NCBI GenBank assembly: GCA_000717735.1
Contig: JOBE01000030.1
Span: 23,485-87,484, forward strand
From: Streptomyces griseoluteus
GTDB lineage: Bacteria > Actinomycetota > Actinomycetes > Streptomycetales > Streptomycetaceae
Direction: 5' to 3'
DNA length: 64,000 nt
Of the stretch, positions 1 to 7,770 are shown piece by piece (positions within the stretch are counted from its first letter, which is position 1; each line of letters starts with the position of its first letter). A program made the position numbers and the translations under genes. Below the pieces are notes generated by a model. It ran no database searches and was not told where the DNA came from. It saw only the letters and a list, made by a program, of their open reading frames with translations.

Positions 1-400
1 TCGTCGGCGACATGTCCGCGATGACCGCGAGGAGGGCCTCCTCGCGCTGGGCCCTGAGGTCCCGCAGGTACGCCTTGCCGTGCACGGTCAGGTGCAGCTC
101 CAGCTGCCGACGGCTCACGGGGCTGGGCAGCCGCTGCACGAAGCCCAGCGCCTCCAGCCGGTCGCACATGCGGCTCACCGAGGGCGGTGCGGAGCCGAGC
201 AGGTCGCCCAGGGTGCGCAGGCTGATGCCCTCCTCGCGGTCCAGGCTGTACAGCACGCGCAGCTGACTCGCCGAGACAGGTGTCGACGACACCATGTCCC
301 GGCCGCGCTCCCACAGCACCTCCAGCAGCTCGATGAGCTCCCGTGCGGACTCGGCCGTCCGCTGCGGTTCCCGCGGCGGCGGGGCGGGGTTGCCCTTCAT
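1..400 (-). CDS. MarR-family transcriptional regulator (3' end off the window)
   Basis: The reading frame opens with ATG at 398-400 behind a GGAGGG ribosome site and runs off the left edge after 133 codons, so the C-terminus is missing. Residues about 44-110 form a winged helix: SQLRVLYSL, then the recognition helix PPSVSRMCDRLEALGFV and a wing rich in Arg (SPVSRRQLELHLT). This is the MarR layout, in which dimers bind palindromic operators and respond to small ligands or oxidation. It is transcribed divergently from the SpoIIE-like phosphatase that starts about 95 bp away, so the two may share a control region. The ligand cannot be told from sequence. Confidence 0.85.
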   Translation of the reverse strand, partial: MKGNPAPPPREPQRTAESARELIELLEVLWERGRDMVSSTPVSASQLRVLYSLDREEGISLRTLGDLLGSAPPSVSRMCDRLEALGFVQRLPSPVSRRQLELHLTVHGKAYLRDLRAQREEALLAVIADMSPT

Positions 401-495
401 GCCTGCCGACCCTCCTCGGACGTCCCGGGCCGGGTACGGCGGCCTTGCGACGGACCGGTCATCTCCACATCTCTCCAGAAGGCGGTACGGATCCG

Positions 496-1719
496 GTGGA
501 TCGACACGTGACAGTGGGAGGCGCACTGCGCGGGGCGGCACCACACCTCCTCCTGGACTCCCTCCGTACCAGTCTCGCGCACCTGCACGCCGCGACCTCC
601 GCCGACCTGCTGCTCGTCGACTACGGATTCACGACCCTGCGCCCCGTGGAGCCCGTCCAGACACCGGCCGGGATACCGCACGCGCCCGTGGACGCGGGCC
701 CCGCCGGCCGCGTCTTCCGCACCCAGCAACCATATCTTTTCCGTGATGTCGGGCCCACGGCGACCGTTTACCTGCCCGTCACGGTCCGCGGCGACCGGTT
801 CGGCGTCCTGGTCGTCGTCCTGCCCGCGGACCGGTCCACCGCGGAGACCACCGCGAGCCTCGCCCGGGTCGCCGAGACCCTCGGACACGCCCTGCGCGTC
901 GCCGACCGCCACACCGACCTGTACCGCCGCACCCGCAGGACGCACGCCCTCAGCGTCGCCGGGGAGATGCAGTGGGACACCCTGCCGGGCCGGGCCTGCG
1001 CCGGACCGGCCTTCGACCTCCACGCCCACTGGGAGCCCGCCTACACCTCCGGAGGACACCTCCTGGACTGGAGCGCCACCGAGCGGGACCTGGTGATCGT
1101 CGTCGCCGACGGCGCCGGCCCCGGCACCCCGGCCGCCCTGGCGAGCACCCTCGCCCTGACGGCGATCCGCAACGCGCGGCGGGCAGGGCTCGACCTGGTG
1201 ACCCAGGCCAGCCTCACCGACCAGGCGCTCTACGGGCAGTACCGCGGGGAGCACCCGCTCTCCGCCCTGCTGCTCCGGCTCGACCTGACCACCGGCGAGG
1301 CCGAGGTGGTGGACGCCGGGTCGCCGGCGCTCTGGCGTGTCCGCTCCACCGTGACCGAGCGCATCGAACTGGACCGCCAACTGCCCCTGGGCATGTTCGA
1401 GGAGACCGTCTACGCCCCCCAGCGCCTGCGCCTCCTGCGCGGCGACCGGCTGGTCTTCGTCGCCCACGGCACCGGAGGGCCGACGGCCGGCGACGGGCAC
1501 GAGGCGCCGGACGGACCCGTCGCCCGCGCCCTCACCGGCACGCGCCGCCGGAAGGGCGCGGACGTCCCCCGGGCCGTCGTACGGGCGCTGCGCGGGACAC
1601 CCCGTGGCGCGCCGGACGCCGTCCTCGTACTCTGCCTCGACTGGCGCGGCCACGAGGCCGGGACCCCGGGCGAGGGACGGCACGGTGGGCCCACGCCGAC
1701 CGCGTCGGCGTCCCCTTGA
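496..1719 (+). CDS. GAF-SpoIIE-like PP2C phosphatase with degenerate metal motifs
   Basis: A 407-residue soluble protein from a GTG at 496; in-frame GTGs at 508 and 514 are alternatives, and AGAAGG at 477-482 is the only nearby ribosome site. Residues about 15-135 resemble a GAF sensor domain and residues 150-400 a SpoIIE-type serine phosphatase, the class that dephosphorylates anti-anti-sigma (STAS) proteins. The usual GGDWYD and GDVxGHG metal motifs appear as SGGHLLD (185-191) and VADGAGPG (203-210), and the C-terminal DD motif is reduced to PDAVLVL. Some metal-binding Asp residues remain but catalysis is doubtful. The next gene is an RsbW-like ATPase, the natural partner of such proteins. 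Confidence 0.75.
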   Translation: MDRHVTVGGALRGAAPHLLLDSLRTSLAHLHAATSADLLLVDYGFTTLRPVEPVQTPAGIPHAPVDAGPAGRVFRTQQPYLFRDVGPTATVYLPVTVRGDRFGVLVVVLPADRSTAETTASLARVAETLGHALRVADRHTDLYRRTRRTHALSVAGEMQWDTLPGRACAGPAFDLHAHWEPAYTSGGHLLDWSATERDLVIVVADGAGPGTPAALASTLALTAIRNARRAGLDLVTQASLTDQALYGQYRGEHPLSALLLRLDLTTGEAEVVDAGSPALWRVRSTVTERIELDRQLPLGMFEETVYAPQRLRLLRGDRLVFVAHGTGGPTAGDGHEAPDGPVARALTGTRRRKGADVPRAVVRALRGTPRGAPDAVLVLCLDWRGHEAGTPGEGRHGGPTPTASASP

Positions 1720-1831
1720 CGCGCTGTCGGCGGGTGTGATCCGCGTGCGGGCGGTGTGGGAACCATGAAGAGGGGAAAGGCGGGTACGAGGAGCCCAGCC
1801 GCCGACCCAGGACGAGGGGAGCACCAGCGCC

Positions 1832-2317
1832 ATGACGGACGCGATCACCGCGGAACGCGCGGTCCCGGAGCCTCTGCTGTCCGCGGGTGCCGTCTACGAC
1901 GACACCTCCAGGGGCGGGGCGATCGCCTCCGCCCGCGCGTTCACGGCCGACTTCCTCGCGGCCGCCCCGATCGTGCTGCCCGGACCGGTCGGTGAGGAGC
2001 GTGTCGAGCTCGCGAAGCTGGTGGTCAGCGAACTGGTCACCAACGCGATCCGGCACACGGCCGGCCCCTGCCGGCTCCTCCTCGAACTGGGCCGCGACAG
2101 CCTGGAGATCTCGGTCTTCGACCAGGAGGCCGCCGCCCCGGTGCCCCGCGGCCACGACCCCCGCCGCATCGGTCAGCACGGCGTCGAGATCGTCGTCGCC
2201 GTCTGCGAGGGCCTGACCGTGGAGCCCACTCCGGAGGGGAAGCGGGTCCGCGCCCGCCTCTCCCTCCTGCCGGAGTACGCCGGCACGGCGAACCCGCCGG
2301 ACCGGCGATCGCGCTGA
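1832..2317 (+). CDS. ATP-binding protein, RsbW/anti-sigma kinase type
   Basis: A 161-residue GHKL-fold protein with ATG start preceded by GAGGGGAG. The N-box is clear (KLVVSELVTNAIRH, about residues 66-79), and FDQEA followed by IGQHGVEIVVAVCEG correspond to the G1 and G2 regions of HATPase_c_2 proteins. In streptomycetes this family acts as anti-sigma factors or kinases of STAS anti-anti-sigma proteins, and dozens of paralogues exist. It sits 112 bp downstream of the SpoIIE-like phosphatase on the same strand and may be co-transcribed. Its partner sigma factor is not proven; the SigB-type sigma at 3599 is an obvious candidate by proximity only. Confidence 0.85.
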   Translation: MTDAITAERAVPEPLLSAGAVYDDTSRGGAIASARAFTADFLAAAPIVLPGPVGEERVELAKLVVSELVTNAIRHTAGPCRLLLELGRDSLEISVFDQEAAAPVPRGHDPRRIGQHGVEIVVAVCEGLTVEPTPEGKRVRARLSLLPEYAGTANPPDRRSR

Positions 2318-2346
2318 CGCCGCGGCGGCCGTGATCCGGCGGCCGG

Positions 2347-2604
2347 TCACCGCCGGTCGTCCGCCCGGCGGCGGGCCCGGCGTTCCACCGAGCGCCGCTC
2401 GGTCTCGGTCAGGCCGCCCCACACGCCCGACGGCGGGTGCGGCTGCGCCAGGGCCGAGCGCAGGCACGGTTCGCGTACCGAGCAGCGCCCACAGACCCTC
2501 TTGGCCTCCTCCGCCTGGACGAGGGCGGGGGAGCCGGTCCCCACCGGGAAGAACAGATCGGGGTCGACCTCCTGGCAGGCCGCGGCCGCACGCCAGCCGT
2601 CCAT
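2347..2604 (-). CDS. WhiB-like iron-sulfur transcription factor
   Basis: An 85-residue Wbl protein. The ATG at 2604 is chosen because AGGAGG lies 5 nt upstream; an ATG at 2622 lacks a ribosome site. Four cysteines are placed as in the family: Cys10 (AAACQEVD), the CxxC pair in RVCGRC, and the following EPC. These bind a [4Fe-4S] cluster. The turn motif GVWGG follows, then an Arg-rich tail (ERRARRRADDRR) that contacts DNA. Wbl proteins bind the principal sigma factor and control development, redox response or antibiotic resistance. Which Wbl class this is cannot be fixed by eye. It converges on the ATPase gene with 29 bp between the stops. Confidence 0.92.
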   Translation of the reverse strand: MDGWRAAAACQEVDPDLFFPVGTGSPALVQAEEAKRVCGRCSVREPCLRSALAQPHPPSGVWGGLTETERRSVERRARRRADDRR

Positions 2605-2696
2605 GTGAGCCTCCTGGTGCATGAGTAGGGTTTCGTGTCCCCGTTCGCCTGACCGTTCGTCCGTCCGTGAAACCCGGGCGGGACCCCTCCGGCGCG

Positions 2697-2795
2697 TCAC
2701 CGGGGCCCTCGCCGCGGACCGCGGGGCGCGGGCGCGATGCTCCACCACGTCATCGCCACAGCGACACCGAACACCAGGACCAGCATGACCGGCAC
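2697..2795 (-). CDS. possible 32-residue single-span membrane peptide
   Basis: A GTG at 2795 is preceded by GGAAGGA six bases upstream and opens a short frame: MLVLVFGVAVAMTWW forms one membrane span, followed by a basic, proline-rich tail. Tiny proteins of this shape are common in streptomycetes but the coding evidence is only a ribosome site plus hydrophobicity. The frame extends upstream to an ATG at 2876 without a better start. The rest of the 2605-3048 interval, between the WhiB-like and SsgA-like genes, shows no other feature I can support. Confidence 0.35.
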   Translation of the reverse strand: MPVMLVLVFGVAVAMTWWSIAPAPRGPRRGPR

Positions 2796-3048
2796 GACGG
2801 AATCCTTCCGGGAGCGGACCGCGTTCGAGGATCCGACTGACCGCGAACACCACGCCGAAACGCCTCCCTCCGCCATGAACCCGGAGGGCCGGGGAACGCG
2901 GTACAAGTCCCTGACGGCCTTTCACGACCTTCACCCGATCACGACACCATCGGCACATCCACGACGGCGGCACGAGGTGTAACAGAGACGGGACGGGTCA
3001 AGCGGACACCGCACCCGCTCGCTGACAGCCTCTCAGCCGGAGGACCCC

Positions 3049-3474
3049 ATGCCCCAGCACCCCGTCGCGCCGCTCCCCGCACCGCGCGTCCTCACCCAGT
3101 CCATGGCCATGGAACTGCTCACCCCGGACGTGGCGGTCCGGATCGACACCACCGTCGGCTACGACTCCCGCGACCCCCACGCCCTGACCATCGCCTTCCA
3201 CCTCTTCGGCGAGGACCCGGTGGTCTGGCGCGCCGACCGCGAGATGATCCTCACCGGATCGCTCCAGCCCACCGGGGACGGCGAGATCCGGCTCCGTCCC
3301 GCCCCCCACGGCGGACTCCTCCTGCGGCTCGGGCCGGCCGGGCAGTGCGCCGTCGTCAGGTGCGAGCAGGAGGCACTCGGCCGCTTCGTGCGCGACACCT
3401 TCGTCCTGGTGCCGCAGGGCACGGAGGAGCGCCACATCGACTGGGGACCGCTGCTCGCGTCCCTGCGGCGCTGA
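3049..3474 (+). CDS. SsgA-like protein (SALP), sporulation/cell-division regulator
   Basis: A 141-residue protein of the usual SALP length, with ATG behind CGGAGGA. Diagnostic stretches are YDSRDPHALTIAFHL, VVWRADREMILTG and FVRDTFVLVPQGTEE, all typical of the SsgA/SsgB family. These proteins are restricted to morphologically complex actinomycetes and guide FtsZ localisation and peptidoglycan remodelling during sporulation. No membrane segment or signal peptide is seen. The gene precedes the SigB-type sigma gene by 124 bp on the same strand. Which of the SsgA-G subgroups it belongs to is not decided here. Confidence 0.9.
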   Translation: MPQHPVAPLPAPRVLTQSMAMELLTPDVAVRIDTTVGYDSRDPHALTIAFHLFGEDPVVWRADREMILTGSLQPTGDGEIRLRPAPHGGLLLRLGPAGQCAVVRCEQEALGRFVRDTFVLVPQGTEERHIDWGPLLASLRR

Positions 3475-3518
3475 AGTGGGTGAGCCGTCTCCACGCAACA
3501 CGTGGGGAGTTGATGGGC

Positions 3519-3541
3519 GTGGACGTGAGAAGTCCGGGTAG
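3519..3541 (+). promoter_or_regulatory. possible SigB-type promoter of the sigma gene
   Basis: GTGG at 3519-3522 and GGGTAG at 3536-3541 are separated by 13 bp, resembling the GTTT-N14-GGGTAT pattern used by SigB-group sigma factors of streptomycetes. The site is about 58 bp upstream of the SigB-type sigma gene, so autoregulation is possible. The match is imperfect. Confidence 0.3.
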
Positions 3542-3598
3542 GCGAGCAGCCTCAGGGCCACGCATCCCGATGAGGAATACACGTGAAAGGGGAATGGT

Positions 3599-4456
3599 GT
3601 GACGGTCACCACGATGTCGACCACGGGAGTCGAGTCCGGAGCGGGGACGCTGCCGCAGATCCCGGACACGTTGGCGGTCGCGCCCAAGGACGCGAGGGTC
3701 CTGTCGAAGGTCTTCTTCCAGGAGCTCGCGACGCTGGAGGAGGGGACGCACGAGTACCAGTACGCGCGCAACACCCTCATCGAGATGAACATGAGCCTGG
3801 TCCGCTACGCCGCCGGGCGGTTCCGCCACCGCGCCGACGAGATGGAGGACATCGTCCAGGTCGGCATGATCGGCCTGATCAAGGCGATCGACCGGTTCGA
3901 ACTGTCGCGGGAGGTCGAGTTCACCACCTTCGCCGTCCCCTACATCGTCGGCGAGATCAAGCGGTTCTTCCGGGACACCTCCTGGGCGGTACACGTACCC
4001 CGCCGGCTCCAGGAGGCGCGGGTGGAGCTGGCCAAGGCGACCGAGGAACTCAGCACCCGCCTCGGCCGGATGCCGACGGTCAAGGAGCTGGCCGACCTGA
4101 TGAGCCTCACCGAGGAGGAGGTCACCGAGGCGCGGCTGGCCTCCAACGGCTACAACTCCTCGTCGCTGGACGCCGCCCTCAGCGGCGAGGACGAGGACGG
4201 CGACGCCTCGCTGGCCGACTTCATCGGCAGCGAGGACCCCGCCATGGCGCTGGTGGAGGACTTCCACTCGCTGGCCCCGCTCATCGCCGACCTCGACGAG
4301 CGCGACCGCCGGATCATCCATCTGCGGTTCGTCGAGGAACTGACCCAGGCTCAGATCGGTGAAGAGCTGGGCTGCTCGCAGATGCACGTCTCGCGGCTGC
4401 TCGCGCGCACCGTGAAGCGCCTGCGGGAGGGCCTGCTGGGCACCGGCGCCGGCTGA
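3599..4456 (+). CDS. RNA polymerase sigma factor, SigB/SigF group
   Basis: A 285-residue group 3 sigma factor starting at a GTG behind AAAGGGG. Region 2 is intact (RNTLIEMNMSLVRYAAGRF, then EDIVQVGMIGLIKAIDRF, then FTTFAVPYIVGEIKRFFRD). Region 3 follows (LGRMPTVKELADLM) and region 4 ends the protein with LTQAQIGEELGCSQMHVSRL. This pattern is that of the stress/sporulation SigB-F-G-H family of streptomycetes, normally held by an RsbW-type anti-sigma and released by STAS proteins. An RsbW-like ATPase lies 1.3 kb upstream. The first 45 residues are variable, which is usual. Confidence 0.95.
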   Translation: MTVTTMSTTGVESGAGTLPQIPDTLAVAPKDARVLSKVFFQELATLEEGTHEYQYARNTLIEMNMSLVRYAAGRFRHRADEMEDIVQVGMIGLIKAIDRFELSREVEFTTFAVPYIVGEIKRFFRDTSWAVHVPRRLQEARVELAKATEELSTRLGRMPTVKELADLMSLTEEEVTEARLASNGYNSSSLDAALSGEDEDGDASLADFIGSEDPAMALVEDFHSLAPLIADLDERDRRIIHLRFVEELTQAQIGEELGCSQMHVSRLLARTVKRLREGLLGTGAG

Positions 4457-4471
4457 TCCGGCCGGCCCCGC

Positions 4472-4528
4472 ACGGCTCCAGGGTTCCCGCACCGGACGCT
4501 TTTGGCGGTGCGGGAACCCTGGAGCCGT
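4472..4528. terminator. strong bidirectional terminator hairpin
   Basis: A perfect 23-bp inverted repeat (arms 4472-4494 and 4506-4528) closes on an 11-nt loop containing TTTT. It fills the gap between the sigma gene and the oppositely transcribed PPK2 gene, so it can end both transcripts. The stem is unusually long for this window. Confidence 0.85.
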
Positions 4529-4530
4529 TC

Positions 4531-5490
4531 TCATGCGGGCGGATGCTGGCCCCGGCCCACCGGAGGGCCGGCCAGCGGCGTGGGGGAGAGCGCCGACGGC
4601 TCCTCTCCCGGTTCCAGGAGGGTGTCGGCGGCGCCCACGATCAGGGGATCGGGCCGGCCCACGACCTCGGCGTCCTTGTTGTCGTAGTCGATCCGCCACA
4701 GCAGATAGCGCATCGCCTCCAGCCGCGCCCGGCGCTTGTCGTTGCTCTTGACGACCGTCCACGGCGCGTCGGCGGTGTCGGTCGCGCGGAACATCTCGAT
4801 CTTGGCGGCGGTGTACGCGTCCCACAGGTCCAGCGAGGCCAGATCCGTCGGCGACAGCTTCCACTGGCGGACCGGGTCCACCTGCCGGATCGCGAACCGG
4901 GTGCGCTGCTCGGCGCGGGAGACCGAGAACCAGAACTTGACCAGGATGATGCCGTCCTCGACCAGCATCGACTCGAAGGCCGGGCACTGCCGGAGGAAGA
5001 GCGCGTGCTGCTCCTCCGTGCAGAAGCCCATGACCTTCTCGACACCCGCGCGGTTGTGCCAGGAACGGTCGAAGAACACGATCTCGCCGTGCGCCGGCAG
5101 GTGCGGGACGTACCGCTGGAAGTACCACTGTCCCGCCTCCCGCTCGGTCGGCTTGTCCAGGGCGACGATCCGCGCCCCACGGGGGTTCAGCCGCTCCGTG
5201 AAGCGCTGGATCGTGCCGCCCTTCCCCGCGGCGTCCCGCCCCTCGCAGATCACGACCAGCCGGGCCCCCGTCTCCTTGACCCAGCGCTGCAGCTTCAGCA
5301 GCTCGATCTGCAGGACCCGCTTGGTCCGTTCGTACTCCCGGCGGCGGACCTTCCGGTCGTACGGGTAGTTCTCGCGCCAGGTCCGGATGGGTCCCCCCTG
5401 CGCGTCCAGCAGGACGGGCTGCTCCGGCTGGCTGGTGTCCACGCTCAGCCCGGCCAGCAGGTCGTCGGCGGGGTCGTCGGCGTCGCTCAT
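4531..5490 (-). CDS. ppk2: polyphosphate kinase 2 (PPK2)
   Basis: A 319-residue PPK2-family enzyme, which moves phosphate between polyphosphate and nucleotides. ATG at 5490 has GAAGGAG 8 nt upstream. Walker A is ICEGRDAAGKGG (about 81-92), Walker B is VFFDRSWHNRAGVE (about 138-151; Tyr is the commoner residue where His stands) and the lid helix is SNDKRRARLEAMRYLL. The one-domain length matches class I PPK2, which mostly makes GTP or ATP from polyphosphate. The start overlaps the stop of a short upstream frame (ATGA). Placement beside a stress sigma factor suits a role in starvation, but that is inference. Confidence 0.93.
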   Translation of the reverse strand: MSDADDPADDLLAGLSVDTSQPEQPVLLDAQGGPIRTWRENYPYDRKVRRREYERTKRVLQIELLKLQRWVKETGARLVVICEGRDAAGKGGTIQRFTERLNPRGARIVALDKPTEREAGQWYFQRYVPHLPAHGEIVFFDRSWHNRAGVEKVMGFCTEEQHALFLRQCPAFESMLVEDGIILVKFWFSVSRAEQRTRFAIRQVDPVRQWKLSPTDLASLDLWDAYTAAKIEMFRATDTADAPWTVVKSNDKRRARLEAMRYLLWRIDYDNKDAEVVGRPDPLIVGAADTLLEPGEEPSALSPTPLAGPPVGRGQHPPA

Positions 5491-5606
5491 GCGTCGGCTC
5501 CTTCGGCCGGGGCGTGGTCGCGGTGGCCGGGATCGAGGGCCTCGACCGTGGTGGCGTCCGGAGCGGCGGGGCCTGGGCCGTCCCCGTCGTCGTCGTGAGT
5601 GCTCAT
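5487..5606 (-). CDS. possible 39-residue leader ORF coupled to ppk2
   Basis: ATG at 5604-5606 follows AAGGGG and opens a 39-codon frame whose TGA overlaps the ppk2 ATG in an ATGA arrangement, the usual signature of translational coupling. The peptide is rich in Asp, Pro, Ala and His with no recognisable fold. It may be a leader controlling ppk2 translation or just an in-frame upstream opening. No homologue is recognised by eye. Confidence 0.4.
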   Translation of the reverse strand: MSTHDDDGDGPGPAAPDATTVEALDPGHRDHAPAEGADA

Positions 5607-5657
5607 AGGGGCCCCTTGCCCCGTCGGCGGACCGACACGAGCGTGACTGCCGACACA

Positions 5658-6410
5658 TCACCCGGACGGCGCTGTCGGGCCGGAGGGCGCCCCGCCCCGC
5701 GGAACGCCCTCCGGCCCGGCGGATCCCGCTCGGACGAAGGTCACGGTCACCCGCTCGAAGCCCAGGCCCCGCAGCAGTTCCCGCAGCATCGCGGCGGTGT
5801 TCCGTTCCGCCCGGGACGTCAGGTCGGACTCGCGGGCGGCGTCGCCGATGCGCTGGGCGGCGAGGACGTGGACGGCCTGCTCGCTCGCGGGGTTGTCCGA
5901 GAAGAGGTCGCCGATCCGGTCGAGCAGCCCGCGCTGCTTCGACACGGCGTACGACCGCTCCGGATCGAGCGCCGGGGCGGCCGGCCGGGCGTGCGGCAGC
6001 CGGAGGGTGGCCTCGGTCCGGTCGGCGTCGACGGTCACGGCGTCGTCCCCGAGGCCGCCGAACTCGACGTAGGAGGCGACGCTGCCGATCGCCACGTACA
6101 GGGTGCGGGTGCCGCGGATCGCGTCCGGCAGGAACCGCGCGTCGTGCTCCAGGTCGACCACCACCTGGTAGGTCCCCGCCGCACCCTCGTACCGGCTCAG
6201 GTCCTGGACGGACTTCAGGACGGCGGGGCCGGAGCGGTCCTTCACGTCCGTCCCGAAGACGTCCAGGCCGGGCACCCGGAGGAACTGGCCGATCAGCATG
6301 AGGGCGACGGCGAGCACGAGCAGGACGACGGCGGCGAGGGGCCACCTCCCTCCGGGGCGCTTCCACGAACGGCGGGCCGGCGCGGGTCGGTTCTCGGTCT
6401 CTTCTCCCAT
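5658..6410 (-). CDS. DUF4230-family membrane-anchored protein
   Basis: A 250-residue protein with one N-terminal span (WPLAAVVLLVLAVALMLIG, about residues 23-41) after a short basic cytoplasmic segment. The extracytoplasmic part carries the DUF4230 pattern: YQVVVDLEHDARFLPDAI, LYVAIGSVASYVEFG and a heptad-like C-terminal helix ending in FERVTVTF. The function of DUF4230 is unknown. ATG at 6410 lacks a strong ribosome site, so a nearby alternative start is possible. It is divergent from the VanZ-like gene. Confidence 0.8.
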   Translation of the reverse strand: MGEETENRPAPARRSWKRPGGRWPLAAVVLLVLAVALMLIGQFLRVPGLDVFGTDVKDRSGPAVLKSVQDLSRYEGAAGTYQVVVDLEHDARFLPDAIRGTRTLYVAIGSVASYVEFGGLGDDAVTVDADRTEATLRLPHARPAAPALDPERSYAVSKQRGLLDRIGDLFSDNPASEQAVHVLAAQRIGDAARESDLTSRAERNTAAMLRELLRGLGFERVTVTFVRAGSAGPEGVPRGGAPSGPTAPSG

Positions 6411-6507
6411 GCGGGCCGGATGCCCGAGCCCGCCGCTCCCACACCCAACTCCACCGGAAACGCGCGCTGTTGGGGCCCGAGGGGAGGGTGGTTCGGAGGT
6501 GAGTGCC

Positions 6508-6538
6508 CCGGGGGACCGCAGGGCATGCGGTCCCCCGG
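6508..6538. other. 12-bp perfect inverted repeat in a divergent intergenic region
   Basis: Arms CCGGGGGACCGC (6508-6519) and its complement (6527-6538) flank a 7-nt loop, 54 bp upstream of the VanZ-like start. It could be a transcript hairpin in the 5' leader or a regulator site; there is no T-run after it. Confidence 0.45.
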
Positions 6539-6591
6539 CACGGGTACGCGGGACCCGTTGACGCGAGGACCCCAAGGGGAGGAGACGGCTC

Positions 6592-7269
6592 ATGTTCGGT
6601 CGGAGAGCGTCGAAGGGACGGGGCGGTGCGCCCGCCGGAGAGGACGGGAGCGACGGGGGTGACGGCCGTGACGGGGGAGACGCGAGGGGGGCGGGCGGCG
6701 TTGCGCCGGCCGGCGGGAGCCCGGAGCGGAAGCAGCCGGACACCGCGGCGCCTCGGGCCGCGGTCCCGGTCCGGCGCGGCCCTGGTCGGTCCGTGCGAGC
6801 GCTCGTCGCCCTCACGGCCCTCGCGGGCATGGTGGCGTTCGCCGTGGTCCTGGCCCGGCTGACGCTGGAGGCCTCGCCGGCCTCCGTGCCCCTCACCCAC
6901 AGCAACCTGACGCCCGGGCGCTCGATCGAGGCCTACCTCGGCCGGCCCGCGTTCGTGGACACGGTCAAGCAGCTCGGGGGCAACATCCTCCTCGGCGTCC
7001 CCTTCGGGATCCTGCTGCCGCTGCTGTCCCGCAAGGCCCGCGGCTTCCTCCGCGTCGCGCTCCTCACCGCGGCCACCATGCTGCTCGTGGAGCTGGTGCA
7101 GGGGGCACTCGTCACGGGCCGCGCCTTCGACATCGACGACGTCCTCCTCAACACGACGGGAGCGCTGCTCGGCTACGTGACCGTCGGCCGGCGGCTGGGC
7201 CGGGCCGTGCACCCCCGCACCCGCCCCCGCTGGTGGCAGCGCCGGCGCCGGGCCCGTACCTCCGCATGA
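6592..7269 (+). CDS. VanZ-like membrane protein
   Basis: A 225-residue protein preceded by GGGGAGGAG. Residues 1-65 are a low-complexity Gly/Asp/Pro/Arg tail. The rest holds about four membrane spans with the VanZ signature: LGGNILLGVPFGILLPLLS and the acidic motif VELVQGALVTGRAFDIDDVLLNTTGALLGY. VanZ of enterococci gives low-level teicoplanin resistance, but VanZ-like proteins in streptomycetes are widespread and mostly of unknown role. The long disordered N-terminus is unusual. Resistance should not be assumed. Confidence 0.85.
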   Translation: MFGRRASKGRGGAPAGEDGSDGGDGRDGGDARGAGGVAPAGGSPERKQPDTAAPRAAVPVRRGPGRSVRALVALTALAGMVAFAVVLARLTLEASPASVPLTHSNLTPGRSIEAYLGRPAFVDTVKQLGGNILLGVPFGILLPLLSRKARGFLRVALLTAATMLLVELVQGALVTGRAFDIDDVLLNTTGALLGYVTVGRRLGRAVHPRTRPRWWQRRRRARTSA

Positions 7270-7320
7270 CAGCCGGGACGGCGGGCTCCGGCGCGGGGAC
7301 CGGCCGAGGGCACCCGCCGC

Positions 7321-7704
7321 TCAGGCCGCGCCCGCCCGCAGGTCGTCCGGGCCGTCGAGCTGCTGGCCTACGAGGGCGCGAACGGCGTCGTGGTGGTGAC
7401 CGGGGAGGGGCACTCCTTCGCGATCCTGGAAGGCCATCCCATCCTGGCCGGAACCCTGCCCGAAGCGGTGCGCGACGACTACTGCTCTGTCCGCCACCAG
7501 GACGGCGCTCCCGTCGGGGCCAGGCTGTGGCGGGGATGCGGTCCCTCCGTGGCTCCGGGGGACCTGATCGGAATGGTCTACGACCCGGCGGGGCGAGTGG
7601 CTCCGCGCGGGATCGAAGGGCCTGGCGCACTGCTGTGGGGACTCGTCAGGACGGTGATGCTGCTTCTGGCGTTCGCCGTGGTCTGCTTCGTCGCCGTCGT
7701 ACGG
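7321..7704 (+). pseudogene. truncated DUF3592-like gene fragment
   Basis: The frame reads like protein from about 7321 (VVRAVELLAYEGANGVVVV, then RHQDGAPVGARLW, APGDLIGMVYDPAGRVAPRG, then one span VMLLLAFAVVCFVAVV). This is the DUF3592-like plan of a small soluble domain with a YDP motif next to a membrane helix. There is no convincing start: no ATG precedes it, only a run of GTG codons at 7390 inside the conserved part. After 7704 the frame runs on with no stop into sequence antisense to the next fragment until 8205. Both ends therefore look lost. Confidence 0.5.
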
Positions 7705-7770
7705 TCCTACTGCATGCCGCCGTCCGCCCAGTCGGACCACCCGAGTGGGTGCGGGCCCGCGTCCCCGTCC

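Noticed and set aside
1..8. TCGTCGGC at the left end, identical to the first bases of the Nextera read-1 adapter
   Set aside because: Only eight bases match, there is no mosaic end, and the MarR coding frame reads through without interruption. Coincidence is likely.
4531..7212. An 893-codon open frame on the minus strand
   Set aside because: Only its last 319 codons (PPK2) look like protein; the rest is an Arg/Pro-rich shadow of other genes, common in DNA with over 70% GC.
6592..7269. Glycopeptide resistance by VanZ
   Set aside because: No vanHAX, vanRS or glycopeptide cluster nearby; VanZ-like proteins are common and mostly unrelated to resistance.
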